Assembly (NCBI GenBank): GCA_046154545.1
Contig: JBJXGC010000093.1
Location: 1 to 12,895 of the forward strand
DNA: 12,895 bases
Source: JBJXGC01 sp046154545
Lineage (GTDB): Bacteria > Chloroflexota > Dehalococcoidia > Tepidiformales > Tepidiformaceae
Reading direction: 5' to 3'
In this document: piece by piece, positions 1 to 8,500 of the stretch
Layout of the letters: the number at the start of each line of letters is the position of its first letter
Position numbering within the stretch: the stretch's first letter is position 1
Position numbers and translations under genes: made by a program
Notes under the pieces: model-generated
What the model was told of the DNA's origin: nothing
The model's input: the letters and a program-made list of their open reading frames with translations, nothing else
The model's database searches: none

Positions 1-172
1 AAGCTGTATCAAGGCCGGCGAGTGCTACTACAACCACCCGAAGCTCCTCAAAGTCGATAAGGACGGGTTCCCGACGGTGCTCATCGAACTGCTCGACACC
101 GACGAACTCCTCGCCGAAGGCCAGGCCGCCGTCGATGTCTGCCCCGCCCAGGCCATCAGCATCGAGGACTGA
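1..172 (+). CDS. Ferredoxin, single-cluster 3Fe-4S type (3' part, start off the left edge)
   Basis: Only the C-terminal 56 residues are visible; the first full codon begins at base 2 and the TGA ends at 172. The visible part begins with a C-x5-C motif (CIKAGEC) and ends with a Cys-Pro motif (CPAQAI) about 38 residues later. This is the pattern of small 3Fe-4S ferredoxins that pass electrons to cytochromes P450 and other oxygenases: the middle Cys of a 4Fe-4S motif (C-x2-C-x2-C) is replaced here by Ala. Family members are about 60-70 residues, so perhaps 10 are missing. The acidic loop and the acidic last residues (SIED) fit a soluble cytoplasmic electron carrier. The redox partner is not in the window. 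The gene is convergent with the ATPase gene on the other strand, 12 bases away. A 4Fe-4S cluster cannot be excluded without the missing N-terminus. Confidence 0.85.
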   Translation, partial: SCIKAGECYYNHPKLLKVDKDGFPTVLIELLDTDELLAEGQAAVDVCPAQAISIED

Positions 173-184
173 CCGGGGGACGGC

Positions 185-1117
185 CTACCCGCCCGAGCCC
201 GGCCGTGACCACTTCGCCGGGTCGCCGGTCTCTTCCTCGGTTTCGCCCGCCGGTTCGTCGCCGGTCCCGTTTGTCGGGCGCGAAAGCGATTGCGGCCGCG
301 CGAACACAGTCCGGTCCGCCCCGACCAACGACGAGAGACCGCCCGTCCCGGCCTCGCCGTCCTTGCCCACGGAAGCGCCTTCGAAGGGGCTGCGTTCACG
401 CGACTGGACGAACTTCAGGAGCTGCTGCTCGTCCTGCGGGCGGAGCGCCCCGTCGGCCAGCTCCTCCACACGGTCCGCCAGCTCCATGACGAGCCGGTCG
501 TGGGTGCAGGTCACGACCGTGAAGTTCTGCTCCCTTGCCAGCGCCCGCAGCAGTCCGAAGACCGCCTTCGCAGTCGTGGAATCCAGCTCGCCTGTCGGCT
601 CGTCCGCGAGGATGAGCCGTGGCTCCGTCGCAATGGCCCGGGCGATGGCGACCCGCTGCTGCTCGCCGCCCGAGAGTTCATAAGGCCGGTGGCTCGCCCG
701 GCGCGAAAGGCCCACCATGTCGAGTGCCGCCTTCGCCATGCGCACCCGGTCCCCATGCCCGAAGCCGGCGATCCTCAGTGGCAGCTCGACGTTCTCGGTG
801 GCGCTGAGAAGTGGCAGCAATCCGAACGACTGGAAGATGAAGCCCAGGTCCTTCCGCCGCAGCCGCGTCAGCTGGCCCTCGGGCAGGTTGTCGATCCGGG
901 CGCCGTCGTAATGGATTTCGCCGCTCGTCGGCCGGTCGAGGCCCGCAATGATGTTCAGGAGCGTTGTCTTCCCCGAGCCTGAGCGGCCGATCAGGGCCAC
1001 GAACTCGCGCGGCGCGATGGTCAGGCTCACATCCCGCACCGCCCACACCTCTTCCGCCCCGAGGTGGAACAGCCGCGAAACGTTCCGCACTTCAATGCCC
1101 AGCGCCGGTACACTCAT
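185..1117 (-). CDS. ABC transporter ATPase, MacB/LolD/FtsE-like, with long hydrophilic C-terminal tail
   Basis: Nucleotide-binding subunit of an FtsX/MacB-type ABC system. In the reading that begins at base 1135 it shows Walker A GRSGSGKT (50-57), a Q-loop (FQSFG, about 102), signature LSGGEQQ (154-160), Walker B LILADEP (174-180), D-loop GELDS and the switch His in CTHD (212), so it should hydrolyse ATP. I chose the ATG at 1117 (MSVPALG...) because GGGAG lies 5-6 bases before it. The GTG at 1135 and the ATG at 1132 overlap the stop of the preceding ATPase gene (TGATG) and would add only six residues. After the normal end of the domain (about residue 235) come about 80 residues rich in Ser, Gly, Pro, Arg and Glu without clear fold, which LolD/FtsE-type ATPases lack. 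Last gene of the apparent operon permease A - ATPase - ATPase. The substrate is unknown. Confidence 0.9.
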   Translation of the reverse strand: MSVPALGIEVRNVSRLFHLGAEEVWAVRDVSLTIAPREFVALIGRSGSGKTTLLNIIAGLDRPTSGEIHYDGARIDNLPEGQLTRLRRKDLGFIFQSFGLLPLLSATENVELPLRIAGFGHGDRVRMAKAALDMVGLSRRASHRPYELSGGEQQRVAIARAIATEPRLILADEPTGELDSTTAKAVFGLLRALAREQNFTVVTCTHDRLVMELADRVEELADGALRPQDEQQLLKFVQSRERSPFEGASVGKDGEAGTGGLSSLVGADRTVFARPQSLSRPTNGTGDEPAGETEEETGDPAKWSRPGSGG

Positions 1118-1131
1118 TCGTTCTCCCGCCA

Positions 1132-2022
1132 TCACCGTATCTCCGGCTTCACTTCGACGTGGCCCTCGCGCAGGGCCACCTTCGCTCGTCCCTGGATCGC
1201 CAGCTCCTCCAGGAACTCCCGCGGGATCTGCAGCCGGCCAGCGTTGTCCACGAGCACGAATTCGTCGTGCACCACTTCCGGTGTGTTCGCGTCGCCACGC
1301 ACGCGACGGAAGATCTCGGTACTCGTCCGCCCATCCCGGATGGCCACCACGCGATCGACCCGGGCCGCGATCGCCGGGTCGTGCGTGACGATGATGATCG
1401 TCACGCCGTAGCGGCGGTTCAGGTCACCGAACAGCTCGAAGACGGCCGACGCTCCGACTGAGTCGAGTTCGCCCGTGGGTTCGTCGGCCAGGAGGAGCGG
1501 TGGGCTGTTCGCCAGCGCCACCGCAATCGAGACTCGCTGCTGCTCGCCGCCCGAGAGCTGGTTCGGCTTGTGACCCATGCGGTGGCCGAGGCCGACCGCT
1601 TCCAGTAGCTCCACCGCGCGCTCCCGCGCCGGCCCTCGGCCCTTCCCGGCCAGGATCATGGGCACTTCCACGTTCTGGAGGGCGTCCAGGTAGGGCACGA
1701 GGTTCCGCCCCGTCTGCTGCCAGACGAAGCCGACCTGCGACCGCCGGTAGTCCACCATCTCCCGCGACGACATCGTCAGGAGGTCGCGCTTGCCGACGTA
1801 CGCCCGCCCCGCGCTCGGCTGGTCGAGTCCAGCCAGGATGTTTAACAGGGTGCTCTTTCCAGAGCCCGAAGCCCCGACGATCGCCATCAGCTCGCCGTGG
1901 CGCACCTTCAGGTCCAACCCCCGGAGCGCGACCACTTCGAGGTCCGCGATCTTGTAGATCTTGAAGAGGTCCTCACAGGAGATGTAGAGGTCCTCTTCGC
2001 CAACGTCGTACATGTCTACCAT
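1132..2022 (-). CDS. ABC transporter ATPase fused to a C-terminal AbrB/SpoVT-like segment
   Basis: MacB/LolD-type ATPase of 296 residues with all catalytic motifs: Walker A GASGSGKS (50-57), Q-loop around 102-103 (VWQQTG), signature LSGGEQQ (156-162), Walker B LLLADEP (176-182), D-loop GELDS and switch His 214 (VTHD). Family members usually end near residue 230-240. Here about 55 residues follow, and residues 255-293 read like a SpoVT/AbrB swapped-hairpin domain: a strand, the turn AGRLQIPREFLEEL matching the GR-x-x-IP-x-E-x-x-x-x-L pattern, then two short strands ending in VEVKPE. In AbrB proteins this fold makes an obligate dimer that often binds DNA; here it might pair ATPases or bind something else (inference). 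The start lies 10 bases after the permease A stop, with a modest purine-rich GAGAGA before it. The downstream ATPase begins at or just after its stop, suggesting translational coupling. Confidence 0.9.
   Translation of the reverse strand: MVDMYDVGEEDLYISCEDLFKIYKIADLEVVALRGLDLKVRHGELMAIVGASGSGKSTLLNILAGLDQPSAGRAYVGKRDLLTMSSREMVDYRRSQVGFVWQQTGRNLVPYLDALQNVEVPMILAGKGRGPARERAVELLEAVGLGHRMGHKPNQLSGGEQQRVSIAVALANSPPLLLADEPTGELDSVGASAVFELFGDLNRRYGVTIIIVTHDPAIAARVDRVVAIRDGRTSTEIFRRVRGDANTPEVVHDEFVLVDNAGRLQIPREFLEELAIQGRAKVALREGHVEVKPEIR
1144..1260 (-). other. AbrB/SpoVT-like domain at the C-terminus of the ATPase
   Basis: Codes for about residues 255-293 of the ATPase. The order hydrophobic strand, Asp-Asn-Ala-Gly-Arg, Ile-Pro, acidic helix, two beta strands, Pro follows the consensus of the SpoVT-AbrB fold (strand, GR-x-x-IP, short helix, strand pair). 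It is separated from the ATPase core by a polar linker (about 236-252). The assignment rests on motif reading, not on a profile search. Confidence 0.6.
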
Positions 2023-2032
2023 GTCTTATCTC

Positions 2033-5000
2033 TCACAGCTCACCCATCCGTAATGCCCGGCTTACCGCAAGCCGCGAGTAGAGTACGACCAGTGCCACCA
2101 CCGTGCTGGCGACCACGATCCCCAGCAGGATGTAGACCGTCACCACCGACTGCCAGTTCACGATCGAAAGCAGGGGTGGCAGCGGCTCCTTGCCGTTCTC
2201 GGTCAGGCCCATGTAGCCGATCATCAACCGGCTCAAGGGGAAGCCCAGGAGCGTCCCCGCCGCCACCCCGGCCAGGACCACAAAGGCCTGCTCAAACGTT
2301 ACCACACCGAAGATCTGCCGCGCCGACAGCCCCATCGTCCGTAAGACGGCGAACTCGAGCGACCGCGCCTGGGCGCCGAGGCCCGAATAGGTCACGAACC
2401 CGAGTGCGCTCACCAGCAACACCGCCGCGAACGAGAGGAAGAGGATCCCCTCCCAGCTCGCCGCTACCAGCGGGTCCGCCGACTGCTCCTCCAGGAGCGC
2501 CGCCCGGTCGTACACCTGTTCGACGAGCAACCCCTTCTCCTTCAGGGCCTCCCTCGTGAGCGCTGTTGTCGCCCCACTCCCCAGCCACGCTTCGTTCGGG
2601 AGCACATTGCTCCCCGCCCCGGGCACCCGCGAGGCCGCTTCCTTCATCCGGTCGAAGTCGGCGACAAACAGCGGCTCGTCCGATTCGGGGTCAAACGTCG
2701 GAAAGAGCCTGTAGCTCCCCGTGATACTCACGGTCAGATACTGCCCGTTCAGGTAGACGGGGATCTGGGCGCCGATCTTCAGTTGCTTCGCGTCAAGGAA
2801 CTTCTGGCTCGCGATCGCCGGCAGCGCCCGGGAGTCGCGGATCGTCCGGAACGAGATGAGCGAGGCCCCGGCCCGGCCCCGGATGAACTGCACCCGGGCG
2901 ACCGACCCGTCACGCCCCTTCACCCCGGCCGCTCGCGAGAGGGCGCCGGGGTCGGCGAGTTGCGAGACGCCTTTCACCAGTTCGTACCGATCGACCGATT
3001 CGAACTCGTCGATCACCTGTCCGTCCGTGAAGCCCGTCTTCGACCAGCCCGCCGGCAGGGAGGTCTGGGCCGAGACCTGCAGGTCGTCGAGTAACAGCGT
3101 CACGTTCTGCGATACGGCCGGTATCCCGCCGAGAAGCTGCACGAAGAACGCGTCTAGCGTCCACTTCCGGTCGGCCGCCACCGGCTGGACGCCCTGTGGC
3201 CTCGTGCCCGTCGGACGGTTCAGGTCGAGCACGTAGAACTGCCAGGCCTCGGCCGTCTGCGGGTTCTCCGTGCCCATCCGGTATTCCCACACCTGCCCAT
3301 CACTATCCCGCAGCCGGACGCCCATTGAGGCGAAGTTCTGGGCCAGCGGCGTCAGCGCCCACACACCGATCAGCCGTGTCCCCGCCGGGATCTCGATCGG
3401 CTTCGGTCCGCCTTCCTGCGGCGGGAGCTGGACGCTCTCGAGCAGGCTGCTCAACGAGCTATCCGCGAAGTCGCTGCGCCAGAAGGCAAGTTGCTCAAAG
3501 CACTCGGTGTGCACGCCAAGGAACGAGACGCTGTCCGACTGGTAGCGGGTCGCATTGAAGTAGCCCGAGAGCCTGAGCGCCGCGCAGACATCGGGTACAC
3601 CCGTCGATTTGGAGATGGCCTCTTCGAAACGCGGCGAACCGAGCCCGGCCGGCCCTCGGATGTCAAAAACGCGGCCCTCGGCCCCCGCCAGGTAGGCCGC
3701 CCGGTCTTCGTACCCCCGCTCCAGGGTCGATCGGAAACCAGCCGCGAACATCCCCACCGCCGTCGCCAGCAGCAGCAGCAGGATAAGGCGACTGTGCTGG
3801 AGCGGGCTGCGGGCCATCCGCGTCAGGCCCAGCGAGATCGTCGCCCCGCTCAGCGACCGCGTCAGCCAGAGCACGAGCCGCAACACGAGCGGGAACAGCC
3901 GCAGGAACACCAGCGCAACCATCACCATGAACAGCGTCGGCGTCGCCAGCAGGATCGGGTCTGCCGAAAGGTCGCCGAACAGGCTCTCGGTGACGAACGT
4001 CCCCTTCTGGCGAAGCTGGTAGAAGGCGAACGCGCCGGCCGCCACGAGTACCAGGTCGAGGTAATACTTCAAGAAGGCCGACTGCGATGGCGGCCGTGAC
4101 AGCTGCTGCTTGTAGTGCGTGATGCTGTAGCGGCAGGCGCGGTAGGCCGGCCACATCAACGCCGCCATGGCCATCAACCCGCCCGCCGCCGCAAGCATGA
4201 ACGAGAGCGGCGTCAGGGGGACAGAGAGCAGCTCTCCGTGACTCAAGTCCTCGAACGATGGCGTCAGGCCCAGCGCCTTGATGCTGGCCGCGGCGATGAA
4301 CGGGCCGAGGATCGTCGCCAACAGGGCGATGCCCAAGCCTTCGATTCCGAACACCGTCATGATCTGCCGGGTGCCCGCGCCTCGGCTCTTAAGCAACGCG
4401 ATCTCGCCCGCCTGGCGCTCAACCACCATCGTCGAGACCATCATCAGGTAGAACATCACGATCCCGACGATCTGGATCATCAGGGCGAACAGCGGCAGAC
4501 GCGTGAAGAACAGCTTCTCCCGGTAATCCTTGATCGTGGCGTCGAGCCCGGTCGCGGTGGAACTCAGGGTGAGCTGCGCCTGCACGCTCGTCGCCAGTGA
4601 TCGCACCCGGTCTTCCACCGCCTGGGCGTTGCGGCTGTTGATCCGCCCCGTGTCGACGAAGACGTACGTTTCGAAGGACGCGTCCATGTCTGGCAGATAC
4701 AACGCCAGGCTCCGCAGGGTCGCCTCGTCAATGAAGAACGGATAGGTTGGCCAGCTCGGTGTATCGACCTTGAAGCGGTCCGTCTTCCCGAACCAGTAGT
4801 CCTCGGTCGCGTCCCGCGGTTCGATGATGGCCGTGATCTTTACGCGGATGGGCGCGACCTGCCGCCAGTGCGGCTGGAGGTCGAACTCCTGGTCCAGCCG
4901 CAGCCCCAGTGCGTCCGCCGCCGCCTTGCCGATCGAGGCCTCGATCGTCGGCGGCTTATCGGGCGCCGCCGTCGTCAGCGTGGCCGGGGCCTTGCCTGCG

Positions 5001-5428
5001 ACAACCGTGATGTGCTCGGCCAGGCCATCGGCGAACTGGAGGTGGGCACGCGGCCGGCGCTCGTCCTCCGACACCGCCTCCCCGGGCGCCGTCGCGAAAA
5101 AGGTCGCGGACCGCCCGTAGAGCACCGTGTTTGAAGCGACGTCGCTCGTCTGGGAGGAGATCAGCCCGGTCGTTGTGCTCCGCAGCTTCTCGTACTCCGT
5201 CACGCTCATCCGCTGGCTCGTACTGGTGACCTGGATGTCGTTCGCGAAGCGCGGTTGAGACTCCAGCGCGTGCACCAGCCCGAGGTCCCTCACCGTGTCC
5301 GAGTAGAGGATCACGCAGGCCATCAGGGCGCCACAAAGCACCGACCCCACCGCCATCGCCGCAAACAAGCGCCAATGGCCGAGGCTACGCTGAAAGACCA
5401 TCCTTGTGACTGCTGTTAAACTTCCCAT
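2033..5428 (-). CDS. Large FtsX/MacB-type ABC transporter permease (permease A)
   Basis: Membrane subunit of a mechanotransmission-type ABC system, 1131 residues from the chosen ATG at 5428 (MGSLTAV). An in-frame extension to 5542 is possible but adds 38 residues with no membrane or domain character and would bury the likely promoter. Hydrophobic segments lie near residues 20-42, 313-336, 359-383, 408-428, 455-471, 492-513, 548-565, 993-1014, 1041-1063 and 1092-1118: a 4+2+4 layout as in YbbP. Two large extracytoplasmic domains (about 43-312 and 566-992) follow TM1 and TM7. The two FtsX modules show the coupling-loop patterns VERQAGEIALLKSRGAG and LEFAVLRTMGLSARQ just after TM2 and TM8. The second outer domain holds a beta-rich stretch with LLLDDLQ and VIDEFES motifs, also present in permease B. 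First gene of the minus-strand operon with two ATPases. Whether it exports a lipid, peptide or toxin, or acts on the cell wall, cannot be told. Confidence 0.9.
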   Translation of the reverse strand: MGSLTAVTRMVFQRSLGHWRLFAAMAVGSVLCGALMACVILYSDTVRDLGLVHALESQPRFANDIQVTSTSQRMSVTEYEKLRSTTTGLISSQTSDVASNTVLYGRSATFFATAPGEAVSEDERRPRAHLQFADGLAEHITVVAGKAPATLTTAAPDKPPTIEASIGKAAADALGLRLDQEFDLQPHWRQVAPIRVKITAIIEPRDATEDYWFGKTDRFKVDTPSWPTYPFFIDEATLRSLALYLPDMDASFETYVFVDTGRINSRNAQAVEDRVRSLATSVQAQLTLSSTATGLDATIKDYREKLFFTRLPLFALMIQIVGIVMFYLMMVSTMVVERQAGEIALLKSRGAGTRQIMTVFGIEGLGIALLATILGPFIAAASIKALGLTPSFEDLSHGELLSVPLTPLSFMLAAAGGLMAMAALMWPAYRACRYSITHYKQQLSRPPSQSAFLKYYLDLVLVAAGAFAFYQLRQKGTFVTESLFGDLSADPILLATPTLFMVMVALVFLRLFPLVLRLVLWLTRSLSGATISLGLTRMARSPLQHSRLILLLLLATAVGMFAAGFRSTLERGYEDRAAYLAGAEGRVFDIRGPAGLGSPRFEEAISKSTGVPDVCAALRLSGYFNATRYQSDSVSFLGVHTECFEQLAFWRSDFADSSLSSLLESVQLPPQEGGPKPIEIPAGTRLIGVWALTPLAQNFASMGVRLRDSDGQVWEYRMGTENPQTAEAWQFYVLDLNRPTGTRPQGVQPVAADRKWTLDAFFVQLLGGIPAVSQNVTLLLDDLQVSAQTSLPAGWSKTGFTDGQVIDEFESVDRYELVKGVSQLADPGALSRAAGVKGRDGSVARVQFIRGRAGASLISFRTIRDSRALPAIASQKFLDAKQLKIGAQIPVYLNGQYLTVSITGSYRLFPTFDPESDEPLFVADFDRMKEAASRVPGAGSNVLPNEAWLGSGATTALTREALKEKGLLVEQVYDRAALLEEQSADPLVAASWEGILFLSFAAVLLVSALGFVTYSGLGAQARSLEFAVLRTMGLSARQIFGVVTFEQAFVVLAGVAAGTLLGFPLSRLMIGYMGLTENGKEPLPPLLSIVNWQSVVTVYILLGIVVASTVVALVVLYSRLAVSRALRMGEL

Positions 5429-5575
5429 CCGTACCGCGCTGCACAGCCTACATGGCCCATCGTGAAGCGACAAAACGCCCCGTCCAGCGCCAACCCTTCC
5501 CCGGGTTTGCGACTGCCACGTGCGGCCGCAGTCGCACGCCACGCGCGGTCACGGTAGGCTTCCCGGGCGGAGAGG
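5429..5575. promoter_or_regulatory. Shared upstream region between divergent permease genes A and B
   Basis: This region of about 147 bases separates two paralogous permease genes transcribed away from each other, so both promoters must lie here or nearby. Besides the minus-strand candidate at 5445-5473, the plus strand has a -10-like TAGGCT (5555-5560) with only a poor -35 (GTCGCA, 5531-5536, 18-base spacer). I saw no convincing inverted-repeat operator. Confidence 0.5.
5445..5473 (-). promoter_or_regulatory. Candidate promoter of the permease A / ATPase operon
   Basis: On the minus strand TTGTCG (bases 5473-5468) is followed after 17 bases by TAGGCT (5450-5445). Each half matches only partly (4/6 and 3/6 to the sigma-70 consensus), but the spacing is ideal. 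Transcription would start only about 10 bases before the ATG at 5428, giving a nearly leaderless mRNA. That agrees with the lack of a Shine-Dalgarno sequence there. Confidence 0.3.
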
Positions 5576-5576
5576 G
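5569..5576 (+). promoter_or_regulatory. Ribosome binding site of permease B, bearing on the start choice
   Basis: GGAGAGGG lies directly upstream of two possible starts. GTG at 5576 is only 3 bases from GGAG, while the in-frame TTG at 5582 has GGAG at 9 bases and GAGGG at 5 bases. Spacing favours TTG; codon preference favours GTG. The products differ by two residues (MTLGTYLG or MGTYLG). Confidence 0.5.
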
Positions 5577-8500
5577 TGACGTTGGGCACATACCTCGGTC
5601 TTGGACTCAAGCAGCTGGCCGCCAATCGCGGCCTGGCGGCAGTGCTCGCCCTCGGCATCGTCGTGGCGGCTGTGCTCCTCGCCAGCGCCCCCATCTACTC
5701 CCGCGCCATGGCCGACGAGGGCCTCACGTTCACCATCCAGAACGACCTTCGCGGCAACGCCAACAGCCGCATCGAGTTCTTCAATCAACCCCTGACCACC
5801 GCTGAAGGAATCGACCGGCGGCAGGCCATCGAGCGCCGTATCGACGAGCGGATCGGCTGGTTTCGCGCCAGTCAGTCACGCATCTTCCGGCTCGGCCACT
5901 ACCCCATCGCCACGCCCGGTCAGCCCCTCGCCTCCCGCCCTCCGTTCGCTGAGCCCGTTTCGCTCTCCGGTTACGCCTCACATGTGAGAGTGCTCGAAGG
6001 GACCCTGCCCGCCACTACGGACGGCAGGATCATCGAAGTGGCGATGAGCCAGCGCGCTGTCTCTGTCTCGAACCTCAAGGTCGGCGACGTCTTCGACATT
6101 CGTGACCAGTTCGACAACTGCGAGCGCGAGCTGCCGGTTGAGACGTTCCCACCGCCGCCGCCGCCCTGCCCCATCGTCGCCGCCGCCACGTTCACCTTCC
6201 AGGGCAAGCTCACCGCGATCGTCGAGCCGCTCGACGAAAAGGAAGCCTTTTGGGTCGGCACCTCCGGCCGCTACTTCGACCCCTTCAACCTGCCCATCGA
6301 GGGTTCGGGGCCCGTGCTCCCCATGTTCATGGACGAGGCCACACTGTTCGAAGGCTTCGGCAAGCTCTACCCCGGCTACCGCGTCTACTCCGCCTGGCTC
6401 GTCGCTGCCAACCCCGAAGTCCTGACCCGGGCCAACTTCACGCGCGCCCGTGACGACCTCGTCGCCCTCTACGCCGAGTTCGAGCCGCTCGGGGGCTTCG
6501 CGGTCAGCCCCCTGCGCGACACGCTCATCCGCTTCGACCGCACGGCTGACTACCAGCAGACCCCGCTCGCCGTCCTCTTGCTTGAGATCACCGGCATCGC
6601 CCTCTTCTACGTGGGCCTCGTGGCGGCCATCGTCGTTGAGCGCCAGGGCTCCGAAATCGCCCTCCTCCGCGGCCGTGGCGCCAGCCTCCTCCAGATTATC
6701 TCGCTCTACCTCGTCCAGGGCCTCATCCTCGGGATCCCGACGCTCTTTCTCGCGCCCTTCGTCGCCGGGGGCCTGACGGCCGTCCTCGGCCTCACGCCGA
6801 TCTTCTCCGATGTCACGGACGGCTCCCTCCTCTCGGTGACGATCGTGCCGCTCTCCTTCGCCATGGCTGCCGGCGGGGTTGCCCTCTCCCTCGTGGCGCT
6901 CGTCCTGCCGGCCGTGGTCGCGGCTGTCCGCGGCAGCACCGGCGTCCGCCGCGCCCAGGCGCGTCCAGGCTTCTCCTTCTTCCAGCGCTACTACCTCGAT
7001 GTTGCCCTCGCCGCCGCCGCCATCCTCCTGCTCTTCGAGCTGCGCGAGCGCGGTTCAGTCTTCTCGCCCTCCTCCACCGGCGGTGTTACCAGTGACCCCC
7101 TGTTGCTAGCCTCACCGGCCCTGGCCATGGTGGCGGCAGGGGCCCTGATCCTCCGGTTCTATCCGATGATCCTCCGGGCAGTTGCCCGCGCCACGACGAC
7201 GGTTTCCGGTGCCGCCTTCAGCCTCGGCCTCGCCCAGGTCGTGCGGAATCCCGGCCAGTACACGCGCCTCACTCTCCTCCTCATGATGGCCGTCGCCGTC
7301 GGCACCTTCGCCGCCAGCTACACCACGACCGCCGACCGCTCCTACCGCGACCGCGCCAACTACGAAGCCGGCGTGGACCTCCGCGCCACCTCCGCCAGCA
7401 TCGGCGGTACCAGCTCCGCAAATCAGCCCGTGATCGAACGTGAGGGCGCTGCCCTGCCCGGCGTCTCCCAGGCCTCCGCCGTCCTTCGCGTCCAGGCCTC
7501 ACTCGCCACGCCGGGCTCGACCCTCTCCAGCTACCAGGTCCTTGCCCTCGACCCGAAGGCGGGCGCCAGCATGCTCTGGTCGCGCGACGACTTCGCCAGC
7601 GAGCCGCTCGAGGACATCCTCGCAAACATCGGCGGGCTGCCTACCGTCCCCGGCAAGGTGCTGCCAGCCACCGCAAGCGCCCTCTCCATCTGGGCCCGAA
7701 GCGACGAGACGCTCGGTGGGATTACCCTTCGTGCTGGCATCCGGGACTCGGCCGGGCACTATGCCCTGATCGAACTGGCCGACCTCAGTACGACGAACGC
7801 CCAGTGGGCCCACTTCACCGGCACGCTCAAGGACCTCCCCTTCGCGCCCGTACCGCCGCTCTCCATCGTCTCGCTTGGGTTTTCGGGCGTATCCACCCGG
7901 CCAGTCGTGCCGGTGGCCTTCCTCGACGACCTCGGCGCCATCGACGAGTCCGGCGCCGTCACGATCATCGACGACTTCGAAGCCGCCCTCCAGTGGAGCG
8001 TCCTCCCCACCGCCGGCGCCACCACCGACAAGCTCACCGAACTCAAGGAAAACGTCTACCGTGGCAATGGCGCCCTGAAGTTCGCCTTCCGCCCCGGCAG
8101 CAGCGACGAGGCGCGCGGGTTCTACGTCACCGGTTTCCTCACACCGATCCCCGCCGTCGTGAGCGATTCCTTCCTCGACGCCACCGGCGCGTCCATCGGT
8201 GGCGTCGTCCTGCTGAAGATTGGCCAGGCCCTTGTGCCCACGCAGATCCGGGCGACTTTCGAACTCTTCCCGTCCACGCATACACGTGACGGGCCAGTCA
8301 TCGTCTTCAATCGCGACCGTCTCCTGCAGTGGGCCGAGATGGCCTCGGGTGGGTTCGGCTCAAACCTCGGCGTGAACGAACTCTGGCTGTCGCTTCAGCC
8401 GGACGCCGACATGGAGAAGATCGCCGAAGCGCTGAACGCACCCCCGTTCTCGCTCGACCAGATCACCAGCCGCTCCCAGGCGCTCGTCACGAACACGCGC

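Noticed and set aside
173..202. Possible terminator between the ferredoxin and ATPase stops
   Set aside because: Only a five-base stem (CCGGG/CCCGG) with a long loop and no T-tract; not convincing.
290..982. Plus-strand open frame of 230 codons opposite the terminal ATPase
   Set aside because: The minus strand carries all ABC ATPase motifs here; the plus frame has none.
5429..5542. N-terminal extension of permease A by 38 residues
   Set aside because: Arg/Cys/Gly-rich sequence without membrane or domain character, placed over the likely promoter; the permease B start also supports a short N-terminus before TM1.
5555..5560. Plus-strand promoter for permease B using TAGGCT
   Set aside because: The matching -35 (GTCGCA) is too poor to list as a promoter; kept only as a note in the shared upstream region.
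7499..8281. Minus-strand open frame of 260 codons inside permease B
   Set aside because: Low-complexity Gly/Glu/Arg translation with no motif; permease B is continuous and recognisable through this part.
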